Counted from the first letter of the stretch, positions 1 to 5,845 are shown. The stretch is 5,845 nucleotides of DNA from an uncultured beta proteobacterium (GCA_903834645.1 CAILKA010000313.1:1-5845); one strand, 5' to 3'. Notes: generated from the letters alone by a model not told the origin. Translations and numbers: made by a program.

Positions 1-1007
1 ACCCCAAGCTCGAGGCGCTGCAGGGCACCATCGACGGGGCGTTGAAATCCACTGTCAACCGGCTGGGCGTGCCGCTGCGCGGAGACTCGCCCTGGGTGCT
101 GGTGGAGGCCTTCTCGGACCGCCAGCCCACGCTCACGCTGGCCTTCAACCGCGAAACGCGGCGCTTCACGCGGCTGGGCGCGGCGCGCCCGGCGATCGAC
201 CCGCGCGCCATGGGCTCGGCCGACTTCGTGCGCATTCCCGCGCGCGACGGGCTGGAGATCCCGTGCTACCTCACGCTGCCGCCTGGGCCGAAGAAGACCG
301 GGCTGCCGATGGTGGTGCTGGTGCACGGCGGGCCGTGGGTGCGCGGGGCCAGCTGGCAGTGGGACGCGGAGGTGCAGTTCCTGGCCTCGCGCGGCTATGC
401 CGTGCTGCAGCCCGAGTACCGCGGCTCCACGGGCTTTGGCGATCGGCACTACCGAGCCGGCTTCAAGCAGTATGGCCTGGCGATGCAGGACGACCTGGCC
501 GACTGCGCGAAGTGGGCCGTGGACAAGGGCGTGGCCGATGCGAAGCGCATCGCCATTGCTGGCGCCTCGTACGGGGGCTACGCCACCGTGATGGGGCTGG
601 TGCGGCACCCCGAGATCTTCCGCTGCGGCGTGAGCTGGGTGGGCGTGACGGACCCGGCGCTGCTGCACTCCTCCCGGTGGACGGACATCACGCGGGACGC
701 GCGCCGCCACGCCCTGAGCGTGAAGCTCGGCGATCCCGTGGCCGACGCCGAGCTGCTCAAGCAGGCCTCGGCGATGACGCACGCCTCGCGCATACGCGCG
801 CCGCTGCTGCTGGCCTACGGGCGGCTGGACCCGCGCGTGGACCTGGTGCACGGCGAGAGGCTGCGCGACGCGCTGCGCCCGCACAACCGCGACGTCGAGT
901 GGGTGGTCTACGACGACGAGGGCCACGGCTGGTGGCGCACGAAGACGCGGCTGGACTTCTGGGGCCGGGTGGAGAAGTTCCTGGCGCGCCATCTCGCGGT
1001 GGGCTGA
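1..1007 (+). CDS. S9-family serine peptidase (prolyl oligopeptidase-like), C-terminal catalytic part, 5' truncated
   Basis: This is the alpha/beta-hydrolase half of an S9 peptidase (dipeptidyl/acylaminoacyl-peptidase type), which releases short peptides or N-terminal residues from oligopeptides. The frame is open to the left edge without a stop, so the gene starts outside the window. The TTG at 42 is internal, because the codons before it read as ordinary S9 sequence (LQGTIDGAL). The complete triad is visible: the nucleophile Ser in GASYGGYA (codon 567-569), Asp in GRLDPRVD (828-830) and His in DEGHGW (924-926). The HGGP oxyanion-type loop lies at 324-335. Most of the N-terminal beta-propeller expected in full-length members (usually over 600 residues) is missing because of the window edge. 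No membrane segment is seen in the visible part, and its location cannot be judged without the N-terminus. Family assignment is firm; the exact S9 subfamily and substrate are not. Confidence 0.93.
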   Translation, partial: PKLEALQGTIDGALKSTVNRLGVPLRGDSPWVLVEAFSDRQPTLTLAFNRETRRFTRLGAARPAIDPRAMGSADFVRIPARDGLEIPCYLTLPPGPKKTGLPMVVLVHGGPWVRGASWQWDAEVQFLASRGYAVLQPEYRGSTGFGDRHYRAGFKQYGLAMQDDLADCAKWAVDKGVADAKRIAIAGASYGGYATVMGLVRHPEIFRCGVSWVGVTDPALLHSSRWTDITRDARRHALSVKLGDPVADAELLKQASAMTHASRIRAPLLLAYGRLDPRVDLVHGERLRDALRPHNRDVEWVVYDDEGHGWWRTKTRLDFWGRVEKFLARHLAVG

Positions 1008-1015
1008 AGCCCGCC
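998..1015 (+). terminator. Stem-loop over the stop codon of the S9 peptidase gene, possible terminator or 3'-end stabiliser
   Basis: The bases GGTGGGC (998-1004) and GCCCGCC (1009-1015) can pair over 7 bp, with six GC pairs and one G-U. They enclose a TGAA loop that contains the TGA stop. No T-run follows, so this is not a canonical intrinsic terminator. It may protect the 3' end of the mRNA or contribute to Rho-dependent termination. In DNA this GC-rich, a chance stem of this size is possible. Confidence 0.3.
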
Positions 1016-1037
1016 CTGGGGCTCCCGGGGGCGCACC

Positions 1038-1053
1038 GGCCTTCGGGCCTTCG
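1038..1053 (+). repeat. Tandem 8-mer GGCCTTCG x2 forming a UUCG-tetraloop hairpin
   Basis: Two exact head-to-tail copies of GGCCTTCG occupy 1038-1045 and 1046-1053. Bases 1038-1049 fold as GGCC-UUCG-GGCC, the especially stable C(UUCG)G tetraloop. The same segment competes with the larger inverted repeat of this spacer and with CGAAGGTGCG at 1070-1079, which is complementary to CCTTCG at 1040-1045 and CGCA at 1032-1035. No T-run follows. Confidence 0.45.
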
Positions 1054-1150
1054 TGCCTTGCGGCTGGCGCGAAGGTGCGGGAAGCCCCCATGACAGTTGC
1101 GCCGTGCAGGGTCACACTGGGTCTGCCTCAAGGCACCCAAGGCACGAAGG
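1048..1150 (+). repeat. Perfect 13-bp inverted repeat; right arm ends in the Shine-Dalgarno of the TctC gene
   Basis: The left arm CCTTCGTGCCTTG (1048-1060) is the exact reverse complement of CAAGGCACGAAGG (1138-1150), with 77 nt between them. The last bases of the right arm are the GAAGG of the ribosome-binding site, so pairing would bury it. A second partial right arm, CAAGGCAC (1129-1136), is a direct repeat of the first 8 bases of the true right arm. It could pair with the same left-arm bases (1053-1060) while leaving the ribosome-binding site free. A nested stem, GGCGCGA (1066-1072) with TTGCGCC (1097-1103), fits inside the loop. The repeat is plainly in the sequence; a regulatory role is inferred. 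Confidence 0.6.
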
Positions 1151-1152
1151 AG
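1146..1152 (+). promoter_or_regulatory. Ribosome-binding site that fixes the start of the TctC gene
   Basis: GAAGGAG (1146-1152) is a strong Shine-Dalgarno 7 nt before the ATG at 1160. It rules out the upstream in-frame TTG at 1097, which would add 21 arginine-rich residues in front of a good signal peptide. Confidence 0.85.
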
Positions 1153-1159
1153 ACCGCCC

Positions 1160-2134
1160 ATGACCATTCGCCTGCACCGCGCCGCAGCGTGGCTCGCCGC
1201 CACGCTCGCCCTTGCCGCCCTTCCCGTCATCCCCGCCCTCGCCCAGCCCTGCCCGGGCGGCAACGTCCAGTACTGGCAGGCCTTCCCGCCCGGGGGAGAG
1301 TCCGACCTCTCGGCACGCCACCAGCAGGCGGTGCTCAAGAAGCGCTGCCCGGCCGTCGAGACGATCGTGCAGTACAAGGCCGGCGCCGGCGGCGCGCTGA
1401 TGTGGACGACCATGAACACGCTGCCGGGCGACGGGCTGAACGTCGTGGGCATCAACCTGCCGCACACGGTGCTGCAGCCGATGGAAGGCACGGTGCAATA
1501 CAAGACCGAGGACATCACGCCGGTGTTCTGGTTCCACTACACGCCCGATGCGCTGATCGTGCCCGAGCAGAGTGCGCTCAAGACCTTCGCCGACTTCGTG
1601 CGCACGGCCAAGGCGAGCCCGGGCAAGTTGAGCCTGGGCGGCTCGGGGCTGAACTCGGCCAACCACGCCGCGCACGAGCGGCTCAACCGCGACTTCGCCG
1701 TGAAGACCACCTACGTGCCCTTCAAGGGCACGGGCGACATGGCCACCGCCGTGATGGGCGCGCACGTGGACGCGGTGATGTCCTACACGGCCTTCGCCGT
1801 CAACAACAAGGGCCGGGTACGGGCGCTGGCGGTGGCGATGGACAAGCGCCACCCGCTGCTGCCGGACGTGCCCACCTTCAAGGAGCTCGGGGTGGACTGG
1901 GTGGACGGGGCCTTTCGCGGCGTCGGCGTGCCCAAGTCGACGCCACCGGAGGCGCGCAAGCGGCTGAGCGACCTATGGGCCGCGCTCAACGCCGACCCGG
2001 AGATGAAGGAGATGGCAGCCCGCAGCGGCTTCGAGCTCGTCAACGTCGGCGTGGAGCAGATGGACGCCTTCATGCGCGAGCGCACGCGGGTCTACACCGA
2101 GGTGGGCCGGCAGATGGGGCTGGGCAAGAAGTAG
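1160..2134 (+). CDS. TctC/Bug-family periplasmic solute-binding protein (tripartite tricarboxylate transporter receptor type)
   Basis: This 324-residue protein has the usual Bug-family length. A signal peptide covers about residues 1-28 (basic start, hydrophobic run, ALA-Q cleavage site), so the mature protein should be periplasmic. Family landmarks are FPPGGESDLSAR (42-53), YKAGAGG (72-78), GGSG (160-163) and YVPFKGTGD (185-193), followed by a late LPDVPTFKELG segment. Bug proteins bind small carboxylates or related compounds and deliver them to TctA/TctB permeases or act in sensing. No TctA or TctB gene is nearby, as is common for the many orphan Bug genes in Burkholderiales, so the ligand cannot be named. 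The start is set by a strong Shine-Dalgarno 7 nt upstream. It is probably transcribed alone, or as a distal partner of the S9 peptidase gene across the structured 152-bp spacer. The protein has exactly two cysteines, C31 and C63, which could form a disulfide after export. A lipoprotein is unlikely because C31 is preceded by AQP, not a lipobox. Confidence 0.93.
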   Translation: MTIRLHRAAAWLAATLALAALPVIPALAQPCPGGNVQYWQAFPPGGESDLSARHQQAVLKKRCPAVETIVQYKAGAGGALMWTTMNTLPGDGLNVVGINLPHTVLQPMEGTVQYKTEDITPVFWFHYTPDALIVPEQSALKTFADFVRTAKASPGKLSLGGSGLNSANHAAHERLNRDFAVKTTYVPFKGTGDMATAVMGAHVDAVMSYTAFAVNNKGRVRALAVAMDKRHPLLPDVPTFKELGVDWVDGAFRGVGVPKSTPPEARKRLSDLWAALNADPEMKEMAARSGFELVNVGVEQMDAFMRERTRVYTEVGRQMGLGKK

Positions 2135-2148
2135 CCGGCCGCCCTACT
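2130..2148. other. Tail-to-tail junction with a short palindrome spanning both stop codons
   Basis: The plus-strand TAG (2132-2134) and the minus-strand TAG (complement of 2144-2146) are separated by only 9 bp. AGTAG (2130-2134) and CTACT (2144-2148) form a 5-bp inverted repeat around that gap. There is no T-run on either side and no room for a classical intergenic terminator. Both transcripts must therefore end inside, or read into, the opposing gene. The stem is too weak to call a terminator by itself. Confidence 0.4.
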
Positions 2149-3799
2149 GCACGCGCTTGTAGTTGGAGTAGCCCTCGGGCGTGGGCGAGGCGTCGAGCCG
2201 CAGCACGGCAAATCCGTGCGGCGGCAGCTTGAGCGTGAGCAGCGAGGCCTGCAGCCGCGGCGGCTCACCGGGCAGGCTGGCGAGCACGTCGGTGAAGCGC
2301 GAGCCGTCCATCAGCTTGGAGTTGGCCACGAGCAGCGTCTCCTCCACCTCCTGCGCACCCGGGGTCGCCACCACCAGCACCGTGTCGCCGGCGCGGTCGG
2401 TGTGGCGCTCGAAGGCGAAGAGCTTGTGTGCGCTGATCGGGCGCCAGTCGCCGATGCGCAGCGCGCGGTGCGCCTTGCGCATCGCCACCAGGCGCTGCGT
2501 CCACGCGAGAGTGGAGTGGCCGGCCTCGACGCGGTCCCAGCGCATCGGCGCGCGCATCTCGGGGTCGTCGCCGCCGGTCATGTCGAGCTCGGTGCCGTAG
2601 TAGAGGTTCGGTGAGCCCGGCAGCGTGAACTGCAGCACCTGCGCCAGGCGACGCTGGCGCGCATCGGGCAGCTCGGTGGCCAGGCGCCGCGTGTCGTGGT
2701 TGTCCAGGTAGATCCAGCTGCGCAGCATGTTCTCGATGCCGGTGTCGGTCACCATGCGGTCGATCATGCGCATCGCAGTGGCCGCCTCGAGCTGGCCGCG
2801 CGCGGTGCGCAGCAGCAGGTGGCGCAGCGTGAAGTGCATGACGGCATCCACCGACGGAAACCACTCCCTGGGGTAGTTGGCGATTTCGCCCACGACGAGC
2901 GAGCCGGGCTTTTCGGCATGCGCGGCGCGCGTGAGCTCTTCGAGCAGGTTGAAGCCGATGTCGAAGGCCACGTCCAGGCGCCAGCCGTCTGCGCCGTCGC
3001 GCAGCCAGCTGCGCACCACCGAGTCGCTCGCGCCCCACAACCGTTCGCGCACGCGCGGGCTCTCCAGGTTGAGCTCGGGCAGGTTCTGCACGTTCCACCA
3101 GGTGCGCGCGCCGCCGGCGTACTGCGGGCCGAAGACGAACCACTCGCGCCAGGGCGAGCGCGCGTCGCGCTCGGCCGCCTGGAAGGCCGGCGAGTTGCGG
3201 CCCATGTGGTTGAAGACGCCGTCGAGCACGAGCTTCATGCCGCGCGCGCGCAGGTCGGCCGCCAGCGCCCTCACGTCCTCGCGCGTGCCGTACTCGGGCG
3301 AGACCTGCTGGTAGTCCAGCGCGTCGTACTTGTGATTGGTGTAGGCCAGGCAGATGGGGTTGAGGTAGAGGACGTCTGCGCCGAGCTGCTGCACGTAGGC
3401 CAGGCGGCTGCGCAGGCTCGCGAGATCACCGCCCCAGAAGTCGATCTCGTGGCTCCAGACCTTGTGCGACTCGAGGTAGCGCCCGCCGCGCGGCTCCTCG
3501 CTCCAGTCGCGCAGCTGCTTGGGCGCGGGGTAGAGGTGGCGTTTGGAGGCCAGGTCGGCCGCGGGAGCGAAGCGGTCCACCAGCACCTGGTAGACGACGG
3601 CGCCCTGGCGCCAGTCGCGCTCGCGCGCCTCGTAGGTGCCGGCCACGGCGCGGTCGTATCGGTGGGCGTGGTTCGGGGCGGAGGAGGTCACGGTCTGGGC
3701 GTGCGGCAAGGCGGGGAAGGCGAGGAAGGCGGCCAGCAGCGCGGCGCGCGCGCGGCCCTGCGGGCCTCGGGGCGAATCGGAGGGTCGGGCCTGGCTCAT
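2144..3799 (-). CDS. Secreted GH13 alpha-amylase-family glycoside hydrolase (cyclomaltodextrinase/neopullulanase-like)
   Basis: This 551-residue enzyme should hydrolyse alpha-glucosidic bonds in maltodextrins or starch fragments. A signal peptide is seen at about residues 1-34 (R16, R18, then a hydrophobic run to PHA-Q), implying a periplasmic or extracellular site. GH13 landmarks run in order: YQVLVDRF (70-77), FWGGD (121-125), LNPI (146-149), HKYD (156-159), region I DGVFNH (193-198), region V LPELN (240-244), and region II GWRLD with R274 and nucleophile D276. Then come region III VGEI with acid/base E305 and region IV NHD with H368 and D369. GGDDPEMR (409-416) resembles cyclomaltodextrinase-type enzymes. 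A C-terminal beta domain covers roughly 460-540. The N-terminal starch-binding-like domain of neopullulanases is absent. The ATG overlaps the malG stop by 4 nt (ATGA). An AAGGG abuts the ATG and a G7 run sits 7 nt upstream, so translation is probably coupled to malG. Family is certain; exact specificity is not. Confidence 0.95.
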   Translation of the reverse strand: MSQARPSDSPRGPQGRARAALLAAFLAFPALPHAQTVTSSAPNHAHRYDRAVAGTYEARERDWRQGAVVYQVLVDRFAPAADLASKRHLYPAPKQLRDWSEEPRGGRYLESHKVWSHEIDFWGGDLASLRSRLAYVQQLGADVLYLNPICLAYTNHKYDALDYQQVSPEYGTREDVRALAADLRARGMKLVLDGVFNHMGRNSPAFQAAERDARSPWREWFVFGPQYAGGARTWWNVQNLPELNLESPRVRERLWGASDSVVRSWLRDGADGWRLDVAFDIGFNLLEELTRAAHAEKPGSLVVGEIANYPREWFPSVDAVMHFTLRHLLLRTARGQLEAATAMRMIDRMVTDTGIENMLRSWIYLDNHDTRRLATELPDARQRRLAQVLQFTLPGSPNLYYGTELDMTGGDDPEMRAPMRWDRVEAGHSTLAWTQRLVAMRKAHRALRIGDWRPISAHKLFAFERHTDRAGDTVLVVATPGAQEVEETLLVANSKLMDGSRFTDVLASLPGEPPRLQASLLTLKLPPHGFAVLRLDASPTPEGYSNYKRVQ

Positions 3800-4686
3800 C
3801 CCTTGACCCCCCCGGACGTGAGCCCCGAGACGATCCACTTCTGCGCCAGCAGGAACACGAGCGTGATCGGCAGCCCCGAGAGCACGGCCGCGGCGGCGAA
3901 GTCGCCCCACAGGTACTTCTGCTCGTAGAGGTAGAACTTCGAGCCCACGGCCAGCGTGAGGTTGGGCTCCTCGCGCAACAGGATCGAGGCCACCGGGTAC
4001 TCGATGATGGTGCCGATGAAGGCCAGCACGAAGACGACCATCAGGATCGGCACGGCCATGGGCAGCAGCACGCGGCGAAAGGCCTGCCAGTGCGTGGCGC
4101 CGTCGACCTTGGCGCACTCCTCGATCTCCACGGGGATGGAATCGAAGTAGCCCTTGATGGTCCAGATGTGCGTGGCCACGCCGCCCAGGTAGGCCACGAT
4201 CACCGCGCCGTGCGTCTCGATGCCCAGCCACGGCACCGCCTGCCCCAGGCCCTCGAAGATGGCGTAGACGGCCACCAGCGCCACGGCCACCGGGAACATC
4301 TGCAGCACGAGCATGCTGTTCAGGATCGCGTCCTTGCGAGCGAAGCGCAGCCGCGCGAAGGCGTAGGCGGCGGTGGTGGAGATGGCCACGATCAGGAAGG
4401 CCGAGATCGTGGCGATCTTCACCGAGTTCCACAGCCACAGCAGCACCGGAAAGGGCGGCTCCACGCGGTTGCCCTGCGCGTCGACGTAGGCGATGCCCAG
4501 GGCCAGCTTCCAGTGCTCCAGGCTGATCTCGGCGGGAATGAGCGAGCCGGTGGCGAAGTTGCCCGGGCGCAGCGAGATCGACACCACCGCCAGCAGCGGG
4601 AATAGCGTGAGCGCGAGCAGCGCCCAGATCGCCGCATGGGTGAGCATGAGGCGCCAGCGCTGGCGCTTTCCGGTGACGAGCGGCAT
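3796..4686 (-). CDS. malG: Maltose/maltodextrin ABC transporter permease MalG
   Basis: This is the second channel subunit of the inner-membrane maltose importer (MalFGK2 with binding protein MalE). At 296 residues it has the length of E. coli MalG and closely resembles it throughout. Shared features include the N-terminal GNFATGSLIP periplasmic loop, the VLLWLWNSVK entry into the second helix, the AYAFAR motif and the C-terminal GGVKG. Six membrane segments are readable at about residues 14-38, 85-110, 121-146, 155-178, 212-236 and 262-286. The EAA loop that docks on the ATPase MalK lies at about 187-209 and reads EECAKVDGAT, with Cys191 in place of the usual Ala. GGGAGA (complement of 4697-4702) lies 10 nt before the ATG, inside the end of malF. 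The start is 6 nt after the malF stop, and the stop overlaps the amylase start. A run of seven G (complement of 3807-3813) falls in the codons for the terminal GGV. Confidence 0.97.
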   Translation of the reverse strand: MPLVTGKRQRWRLMLTHAAIWALLALTLFPLLAVVSISLRPGNFATGSLIPAEISLEHWKLALGIAYVDAQGNRVEPPFPVLLWLWNSVKIATISAFLIVAISTTAAYAFARLRFARKDAILNSMLVLQMFPVAVALVAVYAIFEGLGQAVPWLGIETHGAVIVAYLGGVATHIWTIKGYFDSIPVEIEECAKVDGATHWQAFRRVLLPMAVPILMVVFVLAFIGTIIEYPVASILLREEPNLTLAVGSKFYLYEQKYLWGDFAAAAVLSGLPITLVFLLAQKWIVSGLTSGGVKG

Positions 4687-4692
4687 GGCGGT

Positions 4693-5845
4693 TCAGTCTC
4701 CCGGGCGCCGCGTGTCGGCCGCCTGCGCGCGGCGCATCACGCGCAGCTGCAGCAGCGACATCAGCGCCACCATGGCGAAGATCATCGTGGAGATCGCCGC
4801 GGCCAGGCCGAAGTTCTGGCCCGAGTCGGTGAAGGCGATGCGGTAGGTGTAGGACACGAGGATGTCGGTCGTGCCCGCGGGCAGCTTGGTGCCCAGGAAG
4901 TCCGGCCGCCCGTCGGTGAGCAGGCTGATGAGCACGAAGTTGTTGAAGTTGAAGGCGAAGGCCGAGATCAGCAGCGGCGTCAGGGGTTTGAGGATCAGCG
5001 GCATCGTGATGCGCCGGAAGTTCGCCAGTGGCCCCGCCCCTTCGATGGCCGAGGCCTCGTAGAGGTCGGCCGGGATCGCCTTGATCAGGCCCGCGCACAG
5101 CACCATGATGTAGGGGTAGCCCAGCCACGTGTTGACGACGAGGATCATCACCTTGGCCAGCCACGGGTCGGTGAACCAGGCCGGGCGCACGCCCAAGACG
5201 GCGTCCAGGATCGCGTTGATCTCGCCGAAGTTCTGGTTGAACAGGCCCTTGAAGACGAGGATCGAGATGAAGCCCGGCACCGCGTAGGGCAGGAACAGCA
5301 GCGTGCGGTACAGCGTGCGGTGGGCCAGGGCCTCCCAGTTCAGCACGACCGCCAGCGTGAGGCCCAGCGCCGTGGCAAAGAGCACCGTCAGGCCCGCAAA
5401 GGCCACCGTCCACACGAAGATGGCGAGGAACGGACTGCGGAAATCCGCATCGAGCAGCAGGCGCGCGTAGTGCGCCCCGCCCACGCCCACCTTGAAACCC
5501 GGAAGCATCCGCTCGCCGGCCTCGGTCTCGAAGTAGCCCGTCTGGAGGTTGGGGCGGTAGACGGCGCCGCTGGCGCGCTGCGTGAGCGAGCCGTCGGGGT
5601 TGTCCTGCCACACGCCCTGCACGCGCGCGAACTCGCGCAAGCCCGCATAGGCCAGGACGGTGCCGTCGGGCAGGGCCAGGCGCAGGCCCTGCAGCGCGTC
5701 GCGGCGCTGGATCACTTCGCGCAGCGAGAGCGGCGCGGTGGCGGGTGACGGGCCGGCTTGCATGCGCAGCGGCTCGGCCGGTGGCGCGCCCGCCGCAGCC
5801 AGGCGCAGCGGCGGGCTCAGCAGCACGTCGCCGGCAGGCGCTGCG
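4693..5845 (-). CDS. malF: Maltose/maltodextrin ABC transporter permease MalF, N-terminus outside the window
   Basis: This is the first channel subunit of the maltose importer. The frame is open to the right edge, and the GTG at 5826 is internal. The visible 383 residues align by eye with E. coli MalF from the large periplasmic P2 loop to the C-terminus, so the first three helices and part of P2 are missing. About 138 loop residues are visible, Ala/Pro-rich near the edge, then matching P2 landmarks such as LPDG, DGSL and YRPN. The FLAIFVWTV helix starts at 5430. Five membrane segments follow, consistent with MalF helices 4-8. Further matches are LPYAVPGFISIL, KGLFNQNFGEIN, NTWLGYPYIM and AFNFNNFVL, the last being part of the sugar-contacting helix region. 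The EAA loop (from 5058 downward) reads EASAIEGAG, with Glu where E. coli has Asp. malE would be expected upstream. malG follows 6 nt after the stop. Confidence 0.96.
   Translation of the reverse strand, partial: AAPAGDVLLSPPLRLAAAGAPPAEPLRMQAGPSPATAPLSLREVIQRRDALQGLRLALPDGTVLAYAGLREFARVQGVWQDNPDGSLTQRASGAVYRPNLQTGYFETEAGERMLPGFKVGVGGAHYARLLLDADFRSPFLAIFVWTVAFAGLTVLFATALGLTLAVVLNWEALAHRTLYRTLLFLPYAVPGFISILVFKGLFNQNFGEINAILDAVLGVRPAWFTDPWLAKVMILVVNTWLGYPYIMVLCAGLIKAIPADLYEASAIEGAGPLANFRRITMPLILKPLTPLLISAFAFNFNNFVLISLLTDGRPDFLGTKLPAGTTDILVSYTYRIAFTDSGQNFGLAAAISTMIFAMVALMSLLQLRVMRRAQAADTRRPGD

Noticed and set aside
1097..1130. Possible -35/-10 promoter (TTGCGC and downstream) before the TctC gene
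   Set aside because: No convincing -10 element at the right distance; the match is too weak to annotate.
1097..1159. Upstream TTG start for the TctC gene
   Set aside because: It would place 21 extra residues before a normal signal peptide. The strong GAAGGAG site is positioned for the ATG at 1160.
1244..1252. Lipoprotein attachment at C31 of the TctC protein
   Set aside because: The residues before the cysteine are A-Q-P, which does not fit a lipobox; ALA-Q is a better signal peptidase I site.
757..1518. 253-codon minus-strand open frame across the S9/TctC spacer
   Set aside because: It covers two well-supported plus-strand genes, has an Arg/Pro/Ala-rich shadow composition, and has no domain.
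2173..2190. CCTCG/CGAGG stem near the 3' end of the amylase gene as a terminator for the TctC transcript
   Set aside because: Only a 5-bp stem with an 8-nt loop and no T-run, inside coding sequence. Such stems are common in DNA this GC-rich.
2696..3928. 410-codon plus-strand open frame antisense to the amylase
   Set aside because: No recognisable motif and skewed composition. The opposite strand carries an intact GH13 with all catalytic residues.
2144..5611. A 1155-codon open frame on the minus strand running through malF, malG and the amylase
   Set aside because: Only the part from 3799 down to 2144 is protein-like. Upstream, the frame is an out-of-frame reading of malF and malG, rich in Arg/Gly/Pro, which is open because GC-rich DNA has few stop codons.
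4636..5748. 370-codon plus-strand open frame antisense to malF/malG
   Set aside because: Low-complexity charged composition (repeated Asp/Glu/Arg/Gln/His), opposite a gene with clear MalF homology. It is a shadow of the real gene.

Overview
This is a GC-rich, almost fully coding window with the codon use and gene content of a Burkholderiales-type betaproteobacterium. The lineage call is inference, resting on high GC, an orphan TctC/Bug receptor and a mal operon close to the enterobacterial one. It holds two converging gene blocks and no RNA gene, insertion sequence or CRISPR array that I can see.

Left block, plus strand. The window opens inside the C-terminal catalytic half of an S9-family (prolyl oligopeptidase-like) serine peptidase that ends at 1007. 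A 152-bp spacer (1008-1159) follows and is unusually structured. It has a hairpin over the peptidase stop codon, a tandem 8-mer with a UUCG-loop hairpin, and a perfect 13-bp inverted repeat whose right arm runs into the Shine-Dalgarno of the next gene. That gene (1160-2134) encodes a secreted TctC/Bug-type solute-binding protein with no TctA/TctB membrane partner in the window.

Right block, minus strand, read from 5845 down to 2144. It contains malF (5' end outside the window), malG, and a signal-peptide-bearing GH13 alpha-amylase-family enzyme, packed as one operon. malF and malG are 6 nt apart; malG and the amylase overlap by 4 nt (ATGA). MalF and MalG form the inner-membrane channel of the maltose/maltodextrin ABC importer. 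The exported amylase would cut alpha-glucans in the periplasm or outside the cell and so feed the importer. malE and malK are not in the window; malE probably lies upstream, beyond the right edge.

The two blocks meet tail to tail with 9 bp between their stop codons. The most interesting points are the structured leader of the TctC gene, the coupling of a secreted amylase to malG, and a G7 run at the end of malG that would join the two reading frames on a -1 slip. None of these is evidence of a wholly new system; the genes themselves belong to known families.
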